A model generated the notes under the pieces. That model did not search any database and was not told where the DNA came from. It worked only from the letters and a program-made list of their open reading frames with translations. The position numbers were made by a program, and so were the translations under genes. A stretch of DNA of 34,248 bases, from the NCBI GenBank assembly GCA_905233955.1, contig CAJOFQ010000023.1, positions 1 to 34,248 of the forward strand, read 5' to 3'. How positions within the stretch are numbered: the first letter of the stretch is position 1; each line of letters opens with the position of its first letter. The DNA comes from an uncultured Lachnospiraceae bacterium (GTDB lineage Bacteria; Bacillota; Clostridia; Lachnospirales; Lachnospiraceae). Positions 8,053 through 16,118 of the stretch are shown here, piece by piece.

Positions 8053-9465
8053 ATGAGCACACAAGATTTAAGCCTTGAAAATCCCTGCCATGTGCATTTT
8101 ATCGGCATAGGCGGGATATCCATGAGCGGTTTGGCCGAGATCCTGTTAGAACGGGGCTTTACCATAAGTGGATCAGATAATACGCCATCACCTGTCACCG
8201 AAAAGCTATCGCAGGCAGGGGCTTTGATCAACTATCCTCAGAGTGCGGATAACATTACTGACGATATTGATATGGTTGTGTACACTGCCGCCATACATCC
8301 GGATAATCCTGAGTATGCCGCCTGCGTCGAGGCGAAGCTCCCCATGATGACAAGGGCCCGGCTGTTGGGCAGGATAATGGAGTATTATCCGGCTTCAGTA
8401 ACGGTGGCTGGTACCCATGGCAAGACCACCACTACGGCCATGACAGGTCAGATACTAATGGAGGAAGGTGCCGATCCCACCATTTCCATAGGAGGGATGT
8501 TCTCCGCCATAGGGGGAAATATCCGTGTGGGAACTTCGGATGTATTTCTGGCAGAAGCCTGTGAATACACCAATAGTTTCCATGAGTTTTATCCGAAATA
8601 TAATGTAATTTTAAATATTGAAGAAGACCATATGGACTTCTTCAAGGATCTTGATGATGTAAGGTCGGGATTTAGAAGGTTTGCCAAGAACACATCGTCT
8701 GACGGAGTATTGGTTATCAGCAGTGAAATAGACAACTGGCAGGATATCACAGAGGGGCTTTTATGCCGAATTATCACCGTTGGAATAAATTCTGAATCTG
8801 ACTACTATCCGACAGATATAGAAATATGTGATGATGGCGCAACCTCATTTGTGCCATTGGAGAAGGGCAAAGCCCTGTCAAAAGTAAGGCTTTTTGTTCC
8901 CGGTATACATAATGTCAAAAATGCGCTCGCAGCTATTGCCATAACCCGTGCCATGGGAGTTGGGGAAGATAGCATAGTAAAGGCTTTAGAGGCCTTCAGA
9001 GGCGCTGACAGAAGGTTCCAGTATAAGGGAACATTTAAAGGAGCGAAAATATACGACGACTATGCTCACCATCCTACAGAGATAAGGGCGGCTATAAGCG
9101 CGGCCAGGCAGCTTCCGCACAAAAGGCTCGTTGTGGTTTTTCAGCCTCATACATACACCAGAACCAAGGCTTTCCTGGACGATTTTGCAGATGAGCTTTC
9201 CAGGGCGGATGTGGTTATGCTCTGTCCGGTGTATGCTGCCCGTGAGGAGGATATATATGGAGTCCACTCCGACGATATAAAGCGGCTAATCGACGATAAA
9301 ATTGCGGCAAAAACCCCCGAATGCAAGGCATCAGAATGCTATTGCTTTGCGGATTTCAAGGAGACCGAAAATTTTATTCAAAATTTTTCTTCCACGGGCG
9401 ATTTGTTGATAACTATGGGTGCGGGAAATGTTGTAATGGTTGGTGAGGATATCCTGGCTGACTAA
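8053..9465 (+). CDS. murC: UDP-N-acetylmuramate--L-alanine ligase
   Basis: Cytoplasmic Mur ligase that adds L-alanine to UDP-MurNAc, using ATP, in the first amino-acid step of peptidoglycan precursor synthesis. The product has 470 residues, normal for MurC. Visible are the N-terminal nucleotide-binding motif HFIGIGGISMSGLAEIL (about residue 15), the ATP P-loop AGTHGKTTTTAM (about 119), the central-domain EEDHMDFF segment and the C-terminal YDDYAHHPTEI motif. The ATG at 8053 follows AGGAGGG with ideal spacing. The frame continues upstream to 7942, but that part lies inside the intergenic repeat and is not coding. The gene stands alone, not in a dcw cluster. The stop is directly followed by a DnaA box. 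Confidence 0.97.
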   Translation: MSTQDLSLENPCHVHFIGIGGISMSGLAEILLERGFTISGSDNTPSPVTEKLSQAGALINYPQSADNITDDIDMVVYTAAIHPDNPEYAACVEAKLPMMTRARLLGRIMEYYPASVTVAGTHGKTTTTAMTGQILMEEGADPTISIGGMFSAIGGNIRVGTSDVFLAEACEYTNSFHEFYPKYNVILNIEEDHMDFFKDLDDVRSGFRRFAKNTSSDGVLVISSEIDNWQDITEGLLCRIITVGINSESDYYPTDIEICDDGATSFVPLEKGKALSKVRLFVPGIHNVKNALAAIAITRAMGVGEDSIVKALEAFRGADRRFQYKGTFKGAKIYDDYAHHPTEIRAAISAARQLPHKRLVVVFQPHTYTRTKAFLDDFADELSRADVVMLCPVYAAREEDIYGVHSDDIKRLIDDKIAAKTPECKASECYCFADFKETENFIQNFSSTGDLLITMGAGNVVMVGEDILAD

Positions 9466-9610
9466 TTATCCACACAATCCACCTGTTTTCATCCAGAGTT
9501 ATCCTCTTTTTCATGTGGATGAATGGTTGCTGATTTTTGGTGTTTTTACATGGGTTATCAACACTTTCAACATTGTTTTTTAGCCCGCCCCAAGCCCCTT
9601 GTGTGGAGAA
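9466..9610. promoter_or_regulatory. Cluster of DnaA-box-like 9-mers
   Basis: One perfect DnaA box, TTATCCACA, is at 9466-9474. Near-matches follow: TTATCCTCT at 9499-9507 (two mismatches), TGTGGATGA at 9514-9522 (reverse strand, one mismatch), TTATCAACA at 9555-9563 (one mismatch) and TGTGGAGAA at 9602-9610 (reverse strand, one mismatch). T-rich DNA and a TATAAT box follow. The cluster fills the 310-base gap between murC and a dnaD-dnaC-type operon. With no dnaA, dnaN or clear unwinding element here, a DnaA-controlled promoter or a DnaA-titrating site is likelier than oriC. Confidence 0.6.
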
Positions 9611-9638
9611 GTTTTTTCTTTTCTCTCCTTGCTGCATA

Positions 9639-9647
9639 TGCTATAAT
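9639..9647 (+). promoter_or_regulatory. Extended -10 promoter for the dnaD-dnaC-prs run
   Basis: TGCTATAAT is a perfect extended -10. The -35 region at the right distance (about 9619-9624, TTTTCT) is weak, as is usual for extended -10 promoters. It lies just downstream of the DnaA-box cluster and about 130 bases before the dnaD-like ATG. Confidence 0.55.
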
Positions 9648-9775
9648 CTTCTCAGTTTGTACGAGTTGTTTTCGGGTGTCTGACATCCTGTACCGCCGGA
9701 TGTTTTTGATGCCTGTGTATATGCCCTTGGGGATGGCAGTCTTGGGCTGTTTTCCCTTAGAAGAGAGCTGCCATT

Positions 9776-10867
9776 ATGTCTGATGTTTTGCTGCACAAGG
9801 CAGGTCGTAATACCGCTACGGCTGTGCCGAATACCTTCATTGATACCCTCATGAGGGATGCCAATGGAGAATTTGTCAAAGTATATTTATATCTTTTGCG
9901 CTGTCTGGGTGATGCTGACAGGGAGTTTTCTGTGGCTGGTGTCGCAGATGCTCTTGATCATACCCAGCGTGACATTATGCGTGCTCTCTCTTATTGGGAG
10001 AGACAGGGGATACTGTGCCTTGAATACAGGTCTGATGGACAGCTTTCAGGTATTTGCCTTATGGATTCAGCCGCTCCGGCTCCGGCCGATTCTGCTGTTG
10101 CTGTTACCTCCAAGACTGTTGAGAGCGTCCCATCCTTTGCGCTGGATGGGAATGATACAGTAGTTGCCGCAAGTCAGAAGCCCCTTGAGCATTCCTATTC
10201 TCCTGATGAGATGTTCCTGTTAGGCAAGGACAGTAATGTTCAGGAGATTCTCTGGGTTTCCGAGCGTTATATAGGTCATCCGCTGTCCTCTAATGAGAGC
10301 AGTACAGTCTTGTACTGGTACGATGGGATGGGTATGTCGGCGGATCTGGTCGAATACCTTGTGGAATACTGTGTTGAACACGGTCATAAGAGCCTTCATT
10401 ACATGAACAAGGTAGCTCACAGTTGGGTCGAGCGCGGCATAGAGACTGTGGATCAGGCCAGGGAGAATGATGTTATGTATTCCGGCCTGTATAGAGTTGT
10501 TATGGATGGATTTGGTATTGCAGGCCGTAATCTTACAGCACCAGAGCGGGAATATCTTACAGGCTGGTTCAGGGAATACGGCTTTTCTGAGGAGCTTATT
10601 AGCGAGGCTTGCAGGCGCACCATCCTTAAGATCGGACGGCCCAGCTTCCAGTATGCCGATTCAATACTCCGCAACTGGCACGCCCAGGGTGCGAAGTCGC
10701 TGGATGACATTAAGGGGCTTGATGCGGTTCACAAATCCACAAAGGCTGCTGCGGCCCGCAGTGCATCTTCGACTCAGAATGCCGCAGCCCGTAAGGATCG
10801 TTTCCATAATTTCAGTGAGCACGGATACGACTATAACGCCATTCAGAGCTTGCTTGTAACGCAGTAG
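9776..10867 (+). CDS. DnaD-domain primosome protein
   Basis: The product has 363 residues. The N-terminal part looks like the winged-helix region of DnaD/DnaB-type primosome proteins (GEFVKVYLYLLRCL, then VAGVADALDHTQRDIMRALS). After an Ala/Pro-rich linker come two DnaD C-terminal (DnaB_2) domains, about residues 155-225 and 235-310. The second contains the family signature YADSILRNWHAQGAKSLDDI. In Firmicutes these proteins help load the replicative helicase at origins and stalled forks. The dnaC/dnaI-like loader gene begins 13 bases after this stop, which supports the role. The ribosome site is modest (GAAGAGAG before the ATG). Whether it is the DnaD or DnaB (Bacillus sense) counterpart cannot be told. 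Confidence 0.88.
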   Translation: MSDVLLHKAGRNTATAVPNTFIDTLMRDANGEFVKVYLYLLRCLGDADREFSVAGVADALDHTQRDIMRALSYWERQGILCLEYRSDGQLSGICLMDSAAPAPADSAVAVTSKTVESVPSFALDGNDTVVAASQKPLEHSYSPDEMFLLGKDSNVQEILWVSERYIGHPLSSNESSTVLYWYDGMGMSADLVEYLVEYCVEHGHKSLHYMNKVAHSWVERGIETVDQARENDVMYSGLYRVVMDGFGIAGRNLTAPEREYLTGWFREYGFSEELISEACRRTILKIGRPSFQYADSILRNWHAQGAKSLDDIKGLDAVHKSTKAAAARSASSTQNAAARKDRFHNFSEHGYDYNAIQSLLVTQ

Positions 10868-10880
10868 AAAGCGTAGGTAT

Positions 10881-11885
10881 ATGCCTCTTTCCAACGAACA
10901 ATACAACCGCATTATGCTGCAATACTCCCAGTGGCAGGTGCAGCGCCGTCACGAGATAGACAGGCGCCGCAAGGAACTTTATGCCAGGGAGCCGGGCGTT
11001 ATGGAGATTGAAGCTAAGATCCGCCGTCTGGCTATTGATGAGGCCGGACGCAGAATTGCCCAGGGGTCTTCGGAGAGTGATTCTGATATTCCACAGCTTA
11101 TATCAGAGCTTCGCAGACAGAAGGCTTCTTTGATCCGGAATGCCGGTTTTGACGAGGATTATCTTGATGTTGGCTACCACTGTCCGGACTGTAAGGATAC
11201 TGGTTACCTGGAGGACGGAAGCAGGTGTCACTGCCTTATTCAATATTCACTGGAACTTGCTTACGACAGTCATACTGATCTGCTGTCGGGGCTTTCTCTT
11301 TCTGATTTTTCATTGCAATACTATCCCACAGACACATACGACGAAGCCTCTGGCAAGAGTCCATACGATCTGGCGAATACTGCATTACAGAAATCGCGTA
11401 CATTTGTTGATGAATTTGACACAACATTCGATAATCTCCTTCTCATCGGCAAGACAGGAACAGGCAAGACACATTTGTCTTGCTGCATAGGGAGTGAATT
11501 ACTTGAATCAGGACACAGTGTGGTTTATTTAACTTCGTTTGAATTATTTTCACTTATGAAGAAGCAGATGCTCTCCAGAGATTATGCTCCTGCCGACAGC
11601 TATGACAGGCTGTTTGGATGTGATCTGCTTATAATTGATGATCTGGGGACAGAGCTTGCTAATTCCATGACTATTTCCCAGCTTTTTGAATTGATTAACG
11701 AGAGGATACGGCGCCGCGCTTCTACCGTTATTTCGACCAATCTCGATTTTAACGGGCTGGGTGCAACTTATACAGAGCGTCTGGTATCGAGGTTTGTTGG
11801 TTATTATTCGGTTCTTAATCTTATGGGACCGGATATAAGGATACAAAAAAGGCAATTGAAAGGGGTATCTTATGCCGAGGAATGA
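10881..11885 (+). CDS. dnaC: DnaC/DnaI-like helicase-loader ATPase
   Basis: AAA+ ATPase of 334 residues that, by family, loads the replicative DnaB-type helicase. The N-terminal half is helical and charged, then has a Cys-rich knuckle (YHCPDCKDTGYLEDGSRCHC, about residues 94-113), a feature of DnaI-type loaders. The ATPase part has Walker A LLIGKTGTGKTHLS (about 189-202), Walker B LLIIDDLGTE, a sensor-1-like STNLDF and an arginine-finger-type TERLVSRF. It follows the DnaD-like gene closely and overlaps the PRPP synthetase gene by 14 bases, so the three are probably one transcript. An IstB-like transposition helper is the main alternative, but no transposase is near. Confidence 0.88.
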   Translation: MPLSNEQYNRIMLQYSQWQVQRRHEIDRRRKELYAREPGVMEIEAKIRRLAIDEAGRRIAQGSSESDSDIPQLISELRRQKASLIRNAGFDEDYLDVGYHCPDCKDTGYLEDGSRCHCLIQYSLELAYDSHTDLLSGLSLSDFSLQYYPTDTYDEASGKSPYDLANTALQKSRTFVDEFDTTFDNLLLIGKTGTGKTHLSCCIGSELLESGHSVVYLTSFELFSLMKKQMLSRDYAPADSYDRLFGCDLLIIDDLGTELANSMTISQLFELINERIRRRASTVISTNLDFNGLGATYTERLVSRFVGYYSVLNLMGPDIRIQKRQLKGVSYAEE

Positions 11886-13056
11886 TGACACATTGATGAT
11901 GAGGAAGCCTAATGCTCCGCTTGGGATCATTGCTCTGGATTCATTCAGGAAACAGGCCGAGAAGGTCGACAAATACCTGGTTCAGTGGCGGGCACGACGC
12001 AATCATTATCGTCTGGATGAGCTTACTAGGATGACCTATGAGAGTGACACATATTTTGTGGATGCCGAGACACCGCGGTTTGGTTCGGGCGAGGCCAAGG
12101 GTGTGGTCAAGCAGTCCATTCGCGGATTGGATCTGTTTTTGCTCCTGGATGTCACAAACTACAGCATTACTTACACAGTTTCAGGCCATAAGAACCACAT
12201 GTCTCCTGATGATCATTTTTGTGATCTCAAGAGGATAATAGCTGCCACAGAGGGCAAGGCGGCCAGGATATCTGTTATAATGCCCTTCCTGTATGAGGGC
12301 AGGCAGCACAGGCGTACTGCCAGAGAGTCTTTGGACTGCGCGCTGTCATTGCAGGAGCTTGCCTCCATGGGTGTAGATAATATTATTACTTTTGATGCGC
12401 ACGATCCCAGGGTTCAGAATGCCATACCGCTGTCAGGTCTGGAGACAGTACCTCCGGCATACCAGTTCATGAAGGGAATCTGCCGCGAGGTTGATGATCT
12501 GTCCATTGACAACGAACATATGATGATCATCAGCCCTGACGAGGGTGGAACTGACAGGGCGGTATACCTGGCGTCAGTGCTGGGAGTAGATATGGGTATG
12601 TTCTACAAGCGTCGTGATTACAGCCGCATAGTGGCAGGCCGCAATCCCATAGTGGCTCACGAATTCTTAGGCTCATCAGTTGAAGGCAAGGATGTTATCA
12701 TAATGGACGATATGATTTCATCCGGCGAGAGTATGATAGATGTTGCCAGAGAGCTCAAGAAGCGCAAGGCTAACCGCATTTTTGCGGTAGCGACCTTTGG
12801 GTTGTTTACAAGCGGACTGGATGGATTTGACCGGGCAGTGGAGCAGGGAATTATCGACAAGGTTGTGACCACGAATCTCGTGTACCAGACGCCTGAACTG
12901 TTGTCCCGTGACTACTACATCAGCTGTGACATGTCCAAGTATATAGCCTACATAATTGATACACTTAATCATGATTGCTCGATCTCAACCCTTTTGAATC
13001 CGTATGAGCGTATTGAGTCGCTTGTGAGAAAATACAATCGGGCGAAGGGAAGCTGA
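11872..13056 (+). CDS. prs: Ribose-phosphate pyrophosphokinase (PRPP synthetase), long variant
   Basis: Makes PRPP from ribose 5-phosphate and ATP for purine, pyrimidine, His, Trp and NAD synthesis; cytoplasmic. The protein has 394 residues against about 315 for classical Prs, with an N-terminal extension and insertions. Visible motifs are the flexible-loop counterpart MPFLYEGRQHRR, the metal-binding ITFDAHDPRVQNAI and the PRPP-binding loop VIIMDDMISSGESM (about residues 275-288). The ATG at 11872 has AAAGGGG in front and overlaps the loader gene by 14 bases. The divergent loop sequences leave open whether it is fully active, but the binding residues are kept. A palindromic repeat and a strong terminator follow. 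Confidence 0.9.
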   Translation: MPRNDDTLMMRKPNAPLGIIALDSFRKQAEKVDKYLVQWRARRNHYRLDELTRMTYESDTYFVDAETPRFGSGEAKGVVKQSIRGLDLFLLLDVTNYSITYTVSGHKNHMSPDDHFCDLKRIIAATEGKAARISVIMPFLYEGRQHRRTARESLDCALSLQELASMGVDNIITFDAHDPRVQNAIPLSGLETVPPAYQFMKGICREVDDLSIDNEHMMIISPDEGGTDRAVYLASVLGVDMGMFYKRRDYSRIVAGRNPIVAHEFLGSSVEGKDVIIMDDMISSGESMIDVARELKKRKANRIFAVATFGLFTSGLDGFDRAVEQGIIDKVVTTNLVYQTPELLSRDYYISCDMSKYIAYIIDTLNHDCSISTLLNPYERIESLVRKYNRAKGS

Positions 13057-13062
13057 GTCTTA

Positions 13063-13138
13063 TGTATGATACGGGGTCATAAAGTCTAAAATCATTGCGC
13101 AAGCGCATGATTCGGATCTTCTGACCCCGTATCATACA
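13063..13138 (+). repeat. GGGTCA-type palindromic repeat, short form (copy C)
   Basis: A 76-base near-perfect palindrome. The outer arms TGTATGATACGGGGTCA (13063-13079) and TGACCCCGTATCATACA (13122-13138) match over all 17 bases. The inner arms AATCAT-T-GCGC and GCGCATGATT pair with one bulge around a two-base loop. The core matches the last hairpin of copies A and B. It starts 6 bases after the prs stop. No T-run follows it, so by itself it is not a standard terminator, but it could stabilise the mRNA 3' end. Confidence 0.8.
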
Positions 13139-13197
13139 ATATCTGCGATTTTATACATGAAATTTCCACAACTTGTAGAATATGCTAAAAAATTGAG

Positions 13198-13243
13198 ATG
13201 TTCTGCAACAATTTTTTATTAAAATTGTTGCAGAACATTTTTC
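13198..13243 (+). terminator. Strong rho-independent terminator after the prs operon
   Basis: A perfect 18-bp stem, ATGTTCTGCAACAATTTT (13198-13215) with its complement at 13221-13238, a five-base loop and a run of five T (13238-13242). It ends the dnaD-dnaC-prs transcript. The A/T-rich stem base could also work on the other strand. Confidence 0.85.
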
Positions 13244-13256
13244 TATTTGTTATAAT
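13228..13256 (+). promoter_or_regulatory. Promoter of glgC-glgD
   Basis: A perfect TATAAT at 13251-13256 with TTGCAG at 13228-13233, 17 bases apart. The -35 lies inside the 3' arm of the terminator stem, so terminator and promoter are interleaved. The glgC ATG is 77 bases further on. Confidence 0.5.
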
Positions 13257-13333
13257 TTTTCACAAGTAGTTTACAGTATTTCATTCAATCTTATTGCGAT
13301 TTGATGAATTGCAGAATGCGAGGTGACATAGGG

Positions 13334-14608
13334 ATGAGTAGGAAAGAAATGATTGCTATGCTGTTGGCTGGTGGTCAGGGAAGTCGTCTCGGCGTGTTGA
13401 CATCGGATGTTGCTAAGCCTGCAGTTGCGTTTGGGGGAAAGTATCGTATCATAGATTTTCCGCTGTCGAACTGCATTAATTCCGGTATTGACACTGTCGG
13501 CGTGCTGACACAGTATCAGCCGCTGGTCTTGAATGCCCACATCGGGATTGGTATCCCCTGGGATCTCGACCGCAACAATGGTGGTGTAACCGTATTGCCT
13601 CCTTATGAGAGGAGCGACAACAGTGAGTGGTATTCAGGTACGGCTAACGCCATCTATCAGAACTTAAAATATATTGACAGTTATGATCCTGAATATGTTT
13701 TGATTCTCTCAGGGGATCATATTTACAAGATGGATTATGAGGCTATGCTTGATTTCCATAAGGCTAATCAGGCTGATATTACGATCGCAGCATATCCTGT
13801 TCCCTGGGAGGAGGCTTCCCGTTTCGGCGTAGTTATCGCTAATGAAGAGAAGATGATCACTGAATTCGAGGAGAAGCCGGAGAACCCTCGTTCCAACCTT
13901 GCCTCCATGGGTATCTATATATTCAGCTGGCCGGTTCTTCGGGATGCGCTTATTGCACTTAAGGATCAGAGTAATTGCGATTTTGGTATGCACATTATTC
14001 CATATTGCCATGGTAATGGTAAGCGCGCTTTTGCTTACGAGTTCAATGGTTACTGGAAGGATGTTGGAACCCTTGGTTCATACTGGGAAGCCAACATGGA
14101 GCTTATAGATCTTATTCCTGAGTTCAATCTCTATGAGGAATTCTGGAAGATCTACACCCAGCAGGATGTATTGGAGCCTCTGTATGTTTCGAGCGAGGCC
14201 AATGTTTCCAAGGCTATCATAGGAGCAGGCTGTGAGATTTCGGGTGATGTTAATAACTCCGTTCTCGGAGCAGGCGTCATAGTTGAGGAAGGCGCCGTAG
14301 TGCGTGATTCCATCCTGATGAAGGGCACAGTAGTCAAGAAGGGCGCGGTCATTGAGAAATCTATCATAGCGGAGAACTGCGTTATAGGCGAGAATTCCAA
14401 GCTTGGAATGGGCGAATATGCGGAGAGCAAGCTCTCCACCAAGGTTTATGCCTTTGATCTCGTTGTAGTGGGTGAGAATTCCGAGATCCCCGCTAATGTC
14501 ACCATCGGCAAGAATGTCGCTATTCGCGGAGTCACAGATGAGAAGGACTATCCCAACGGACAACTCGAGAGCGGCGGATACATTATAAAGGCAGGTGAGA
14601 CGGCATGA
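13334..14608 (+). CDS. glgC: Glucose-1-phosphate adenylyltransferase, catalytic subunit
   Basis: Makes ADP-glucose from glucose 1-phosphate and ATP, the committed step of glycogen synthesis. The ATG at 13334 (424 residues) follows GAGGTGA at the right distance; the in-frame ATG at 13301 lacks one. N-terminal nucleotidyltransferase domain: [20 protein letters not shown] (about residues 12-31), [41 protein letters not shown] and the sugar-site ITEFEEKP. The C-terminal third has hexapeptide (left-handed beta-helix) repeats such as [21 protein letters not shown]. The catalytic Asp in SGDHIYKMD is present. It overlaps glgD by 4 bases (ATGA). The two proteins probably form a GlgCD complex as in Bacillus. 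No synthase or branching enzyme is in the window. Confidence 0.96.
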   Translation: MSRKEMIAMLLAGGQGSRLGVLTSDVAKPAVAFGGKYRIIDFPLSNCINSGIDTVGVLTQYQPLVLNAHIGIGIPWDLDRNNGGVTVLPPYERSDNSEWYSGTANAIYQNLKYIDSYDPEYVLILSGDHIYKMDYEAMLDFHKANQADITIAAYPVPWEEASRFGVVIANEEKMITEFEEKPENPRSNLASMGIYIFSWPVLRDALIALKDQSNCDFGMHIIPYCHGNGKRAFAYEFNGYWKDVGTLGSYWEANMELIDLIPEFNLYEEFWKIYTQQDVLEPLYVSSEANVSKAIIGAGCEISGDVNNSVLGAGVIVEEGAVVRDSILMKGTVVKKGAVIEKSIIAENCVIGENSKLGMGEYAESKLSTKVYAFDLVVVGENSEIPANVTIGKNVAIRGVTDEKDYPNGQLESGGYIIKAGETA

Positions 14609-15723
14609 AAGCATTAGGTATCATTTTAGCAGGCGGCAACAGCTCACGCATGCGTAGCCTGTCTGACAAGAGAGCGATTTCCGCGATGCCGGTTGGCTGC
14701 AGCTACCGGAGCATCGATTTTACACTTAGTAACATGACCAATTCCCACATTCAGACGGTAGCGGTACTGTCCCAGTATAATGCCCGTTCTTTGAATGAGC
14801 ACCTGAATTCCTCCAAATATTGGAATTTTGGCCGCAAGCAGGGAGGACTCTTCCTGTTTACGCCTACCGTTACAGCAGATAACAGTTGGTGGTATCGTGG
14901 AACTGCTGATGCGATGTGGCAGAATATTGACTTTTTAAAGCGCCGTCACGAGCCTTATGTAGTTATAGCCAGCGGCGACTGCGTATACAAGCAGGACTTT
15001 AACCCTGTACTGGATTTCCATGTACAGAAGGGCGCTGATATCACAGTAGTTTGTGCCAAGATGCCTGAGGGTGATGACATTTCCCGTTTTGGAACGGTCA
15101 AGATTGACTCAGACGGGCTTATCACCGAATTTGAAGAGAAGCCCATGCTTGCGCATTCTAATGTTGTATCTACCGGTACTTATGTTATGCGCCGCAGGAA
15201 GCTTATAGAGCTTCTGGAACAGTGCAATTCCGAAGGACGCTACAATTTTGTTACCGATATCCTGGTTCGCTATATGGGCATGAAGAAGATATTCGGTTAC
15301 ACCATGGATACATATTGGAGCAACATCGCTACAGTAGAGGCGTATTTCCAGACTAATATGGACTTCCTGAAGAAGGATGTCAGGGATCATTTCTTCCGAG
15401 GTGAGCAGAAGATTTATTCCAAGGTTCAGGATCTTCCTCCTGCGAAGTTCAATGTTGGCTCGTCAGTGGTTAATTCACTGGTGGGTTCCGGAACTATCAT
15501 CAATTCACATGTTGAGAATTCCGTTCTCTTCAAGAAGGTATTTGTTGGCAACAACTCAGTGATCAAGAATTCTATCATTCTTGACGGTGCTTATATCGGA
15601 GACAATGTCAGGGTGGAGAACTGCATTGTTGAGAGTAACGAGACACTGCTGTCAGATACTAACTACATTGGTGAGAACGAGATCAAGGTTATTACCGAGA
15701 ATAATAACCGTTATGGGGTGTAA
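14605..15723 (+). CDS. glgD: Glucose-1-phosphate adenylyltransferase regulatory-type subunit GlgD
   Basis: The product has 372 residues, shorter than GlgC, with the same fold: N-terminal nucleotidyltransferase-like domain and C-terminal beta-helix ([20 protein letters not shown]). Motifs are altered as expected of GlgD. The nucleotide loop reads [20 protein letters not shown], with no GlgC-type KPAV, and the metal site reads [10 protein letters not shown] in place of [10 protein letters not shown]. It is therefore likely weakly active or inactive alone and boosts GlgC. The start overlaps the glgC stop (ATGA) with AGGTGA in front, so translation is coupled. A hairpin terminator lies about 125 bases after the stop. 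Confidence 0.93.
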   Translation: MKALGIILAGGNSSRMRSLSDKRAISAMPVGCSYRSIDFTLSNMTNSHIQTVAVLSQYNARSLNEHLNSSKYWNFGRKQGGLFLFTPTVTADNSWWYRGTADAMWQNIDFLKRRHEPYVVIASGDCVYKQDFNPVLDFHVQKGADITVVCAKMPEGDDISRFGTVKIDSDGLITEFEEKPMLAHSNVVSTGTYVMRRRKLIELLEQCNSEGRYNFVTDILVRYMGMKKIFGYTMDTYWSNIATVEAYFQTNMDFLKKDVRDHFFRGEQKIYSKVQDLPPAKFNVGSSVVNSLVGSGTIINSHVENSVLFKKVFVGNNSVIKNSIILDGAYIGDNVRVENCIVESNETLLSDTNYIGENEIKVITENNNRYGV

Positions 15724-15848
15724 CTCTTTTCCCAAAGGAATGATTAGTGGGCTCTGTTAAGAGGGGGAATCAATCAGAGTTCCGTACAGATGTTTTTTAA
15801 AAGGGTGTTTGACCGTGCCTTATACGGTCAGGCGTTACCTCGCATAAG
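15724..15848 (+). other. Structured glgD 3' region, possible 3'UTR or small RNA
   Basis: No gene is seen here. The region holds several possible stems: CTCTG with CAGAG (about 15753-15780), and TGACCGT (15811-15817) with ACGGTCA (15825-15831). It leads straight into a terminator hairpin. It does not clearly match 6S, SRP, RNase P or tmRNA as far as I can see. It may be a 3'UTR or an unknown small RNA. Confidence 0.3.
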
Positions 15849-15880
15849 AAGAACCCGCTGTTTATCGGCGGGTTCTTCCT
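15849..15880 (+). terminator. Hairpin terminator after glgD
   Basis: Perfect 10-bp stem AAGAACCCGC (15849-15858) with GCGGGTTCTT (15868-15877) and a nine-base loop. The tail CCTATTTGT is only moderately T-rich. It is placed to end the glgCD transcript. Confidence 0.7.
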
Positions 15881-16059
15881 ATTTGTACAGGTTAAACTTA
15901 GTGGTTGCCGCAAGCATTCTGGTTTAACTGCATATACTGTGTAAGAGAATTTTAAGCGGCAGTTAAATTCGGTCACGAGAAGTATATTTAGGAATGGGTC
16001 AGAGGAGGCTGTTGATATAGCTTGCGGTTAATATATTCCCTCATGACCGTAGTTTATAT
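15881..16059. other. Intergenic stretch before pth without a gene
   Basis: About 180 bases between the glgD terminator and the pth promoter. The only structure noted is an imperfect inverted repeat, GGGTCAGAGG (15996-16005) with CCTCATGACC (16039-16048), whose ends recall the GGGTCA repeat family. No coding sequence is supported. Confidence 0.35.
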
Positions 16060-16086
16060 TTGACCATTAAACACTTATAGTATAAC
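16060..16086 (+). promoter_or_regulatory. Candidate pth promoter
   Basis: TTGACC at 16060-16065 and TATAAC at 16081-16086, 15 bases apart. A second -10 choice, TAACAT (16083-16088), gives 17. The ATG at 16119 is about 33 bases downstream. Confidence 0.45.
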
Positions 16087-16118
16087 ATAATCTGTGAAAA
16101 ATGAGGGAGGAAAATATC

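Noticed and set aside
9466-9775. Chromosomal origin oriC
   Set aside because: DnaA-box-like sites are present, but dnaA, dnaN, recF or gyrase genes are not, and there is no obvious long AT-rich unwinding block. It is listed as a regulatory or titration site instead.
9523-9783. Possible 86-residue gene in the murC-dnaD gap
   Set aside because: It overlaps the DnaA-box cluster and promoter, has no ribosome site and has an aromatic-rich composition typical of a chance frame.
14078-14614. 178-residue reverse frame opposite glgC
   Set aside because: It is a shadow of the hexapeptide-repeat coding sequence; glgC is unambiguous.
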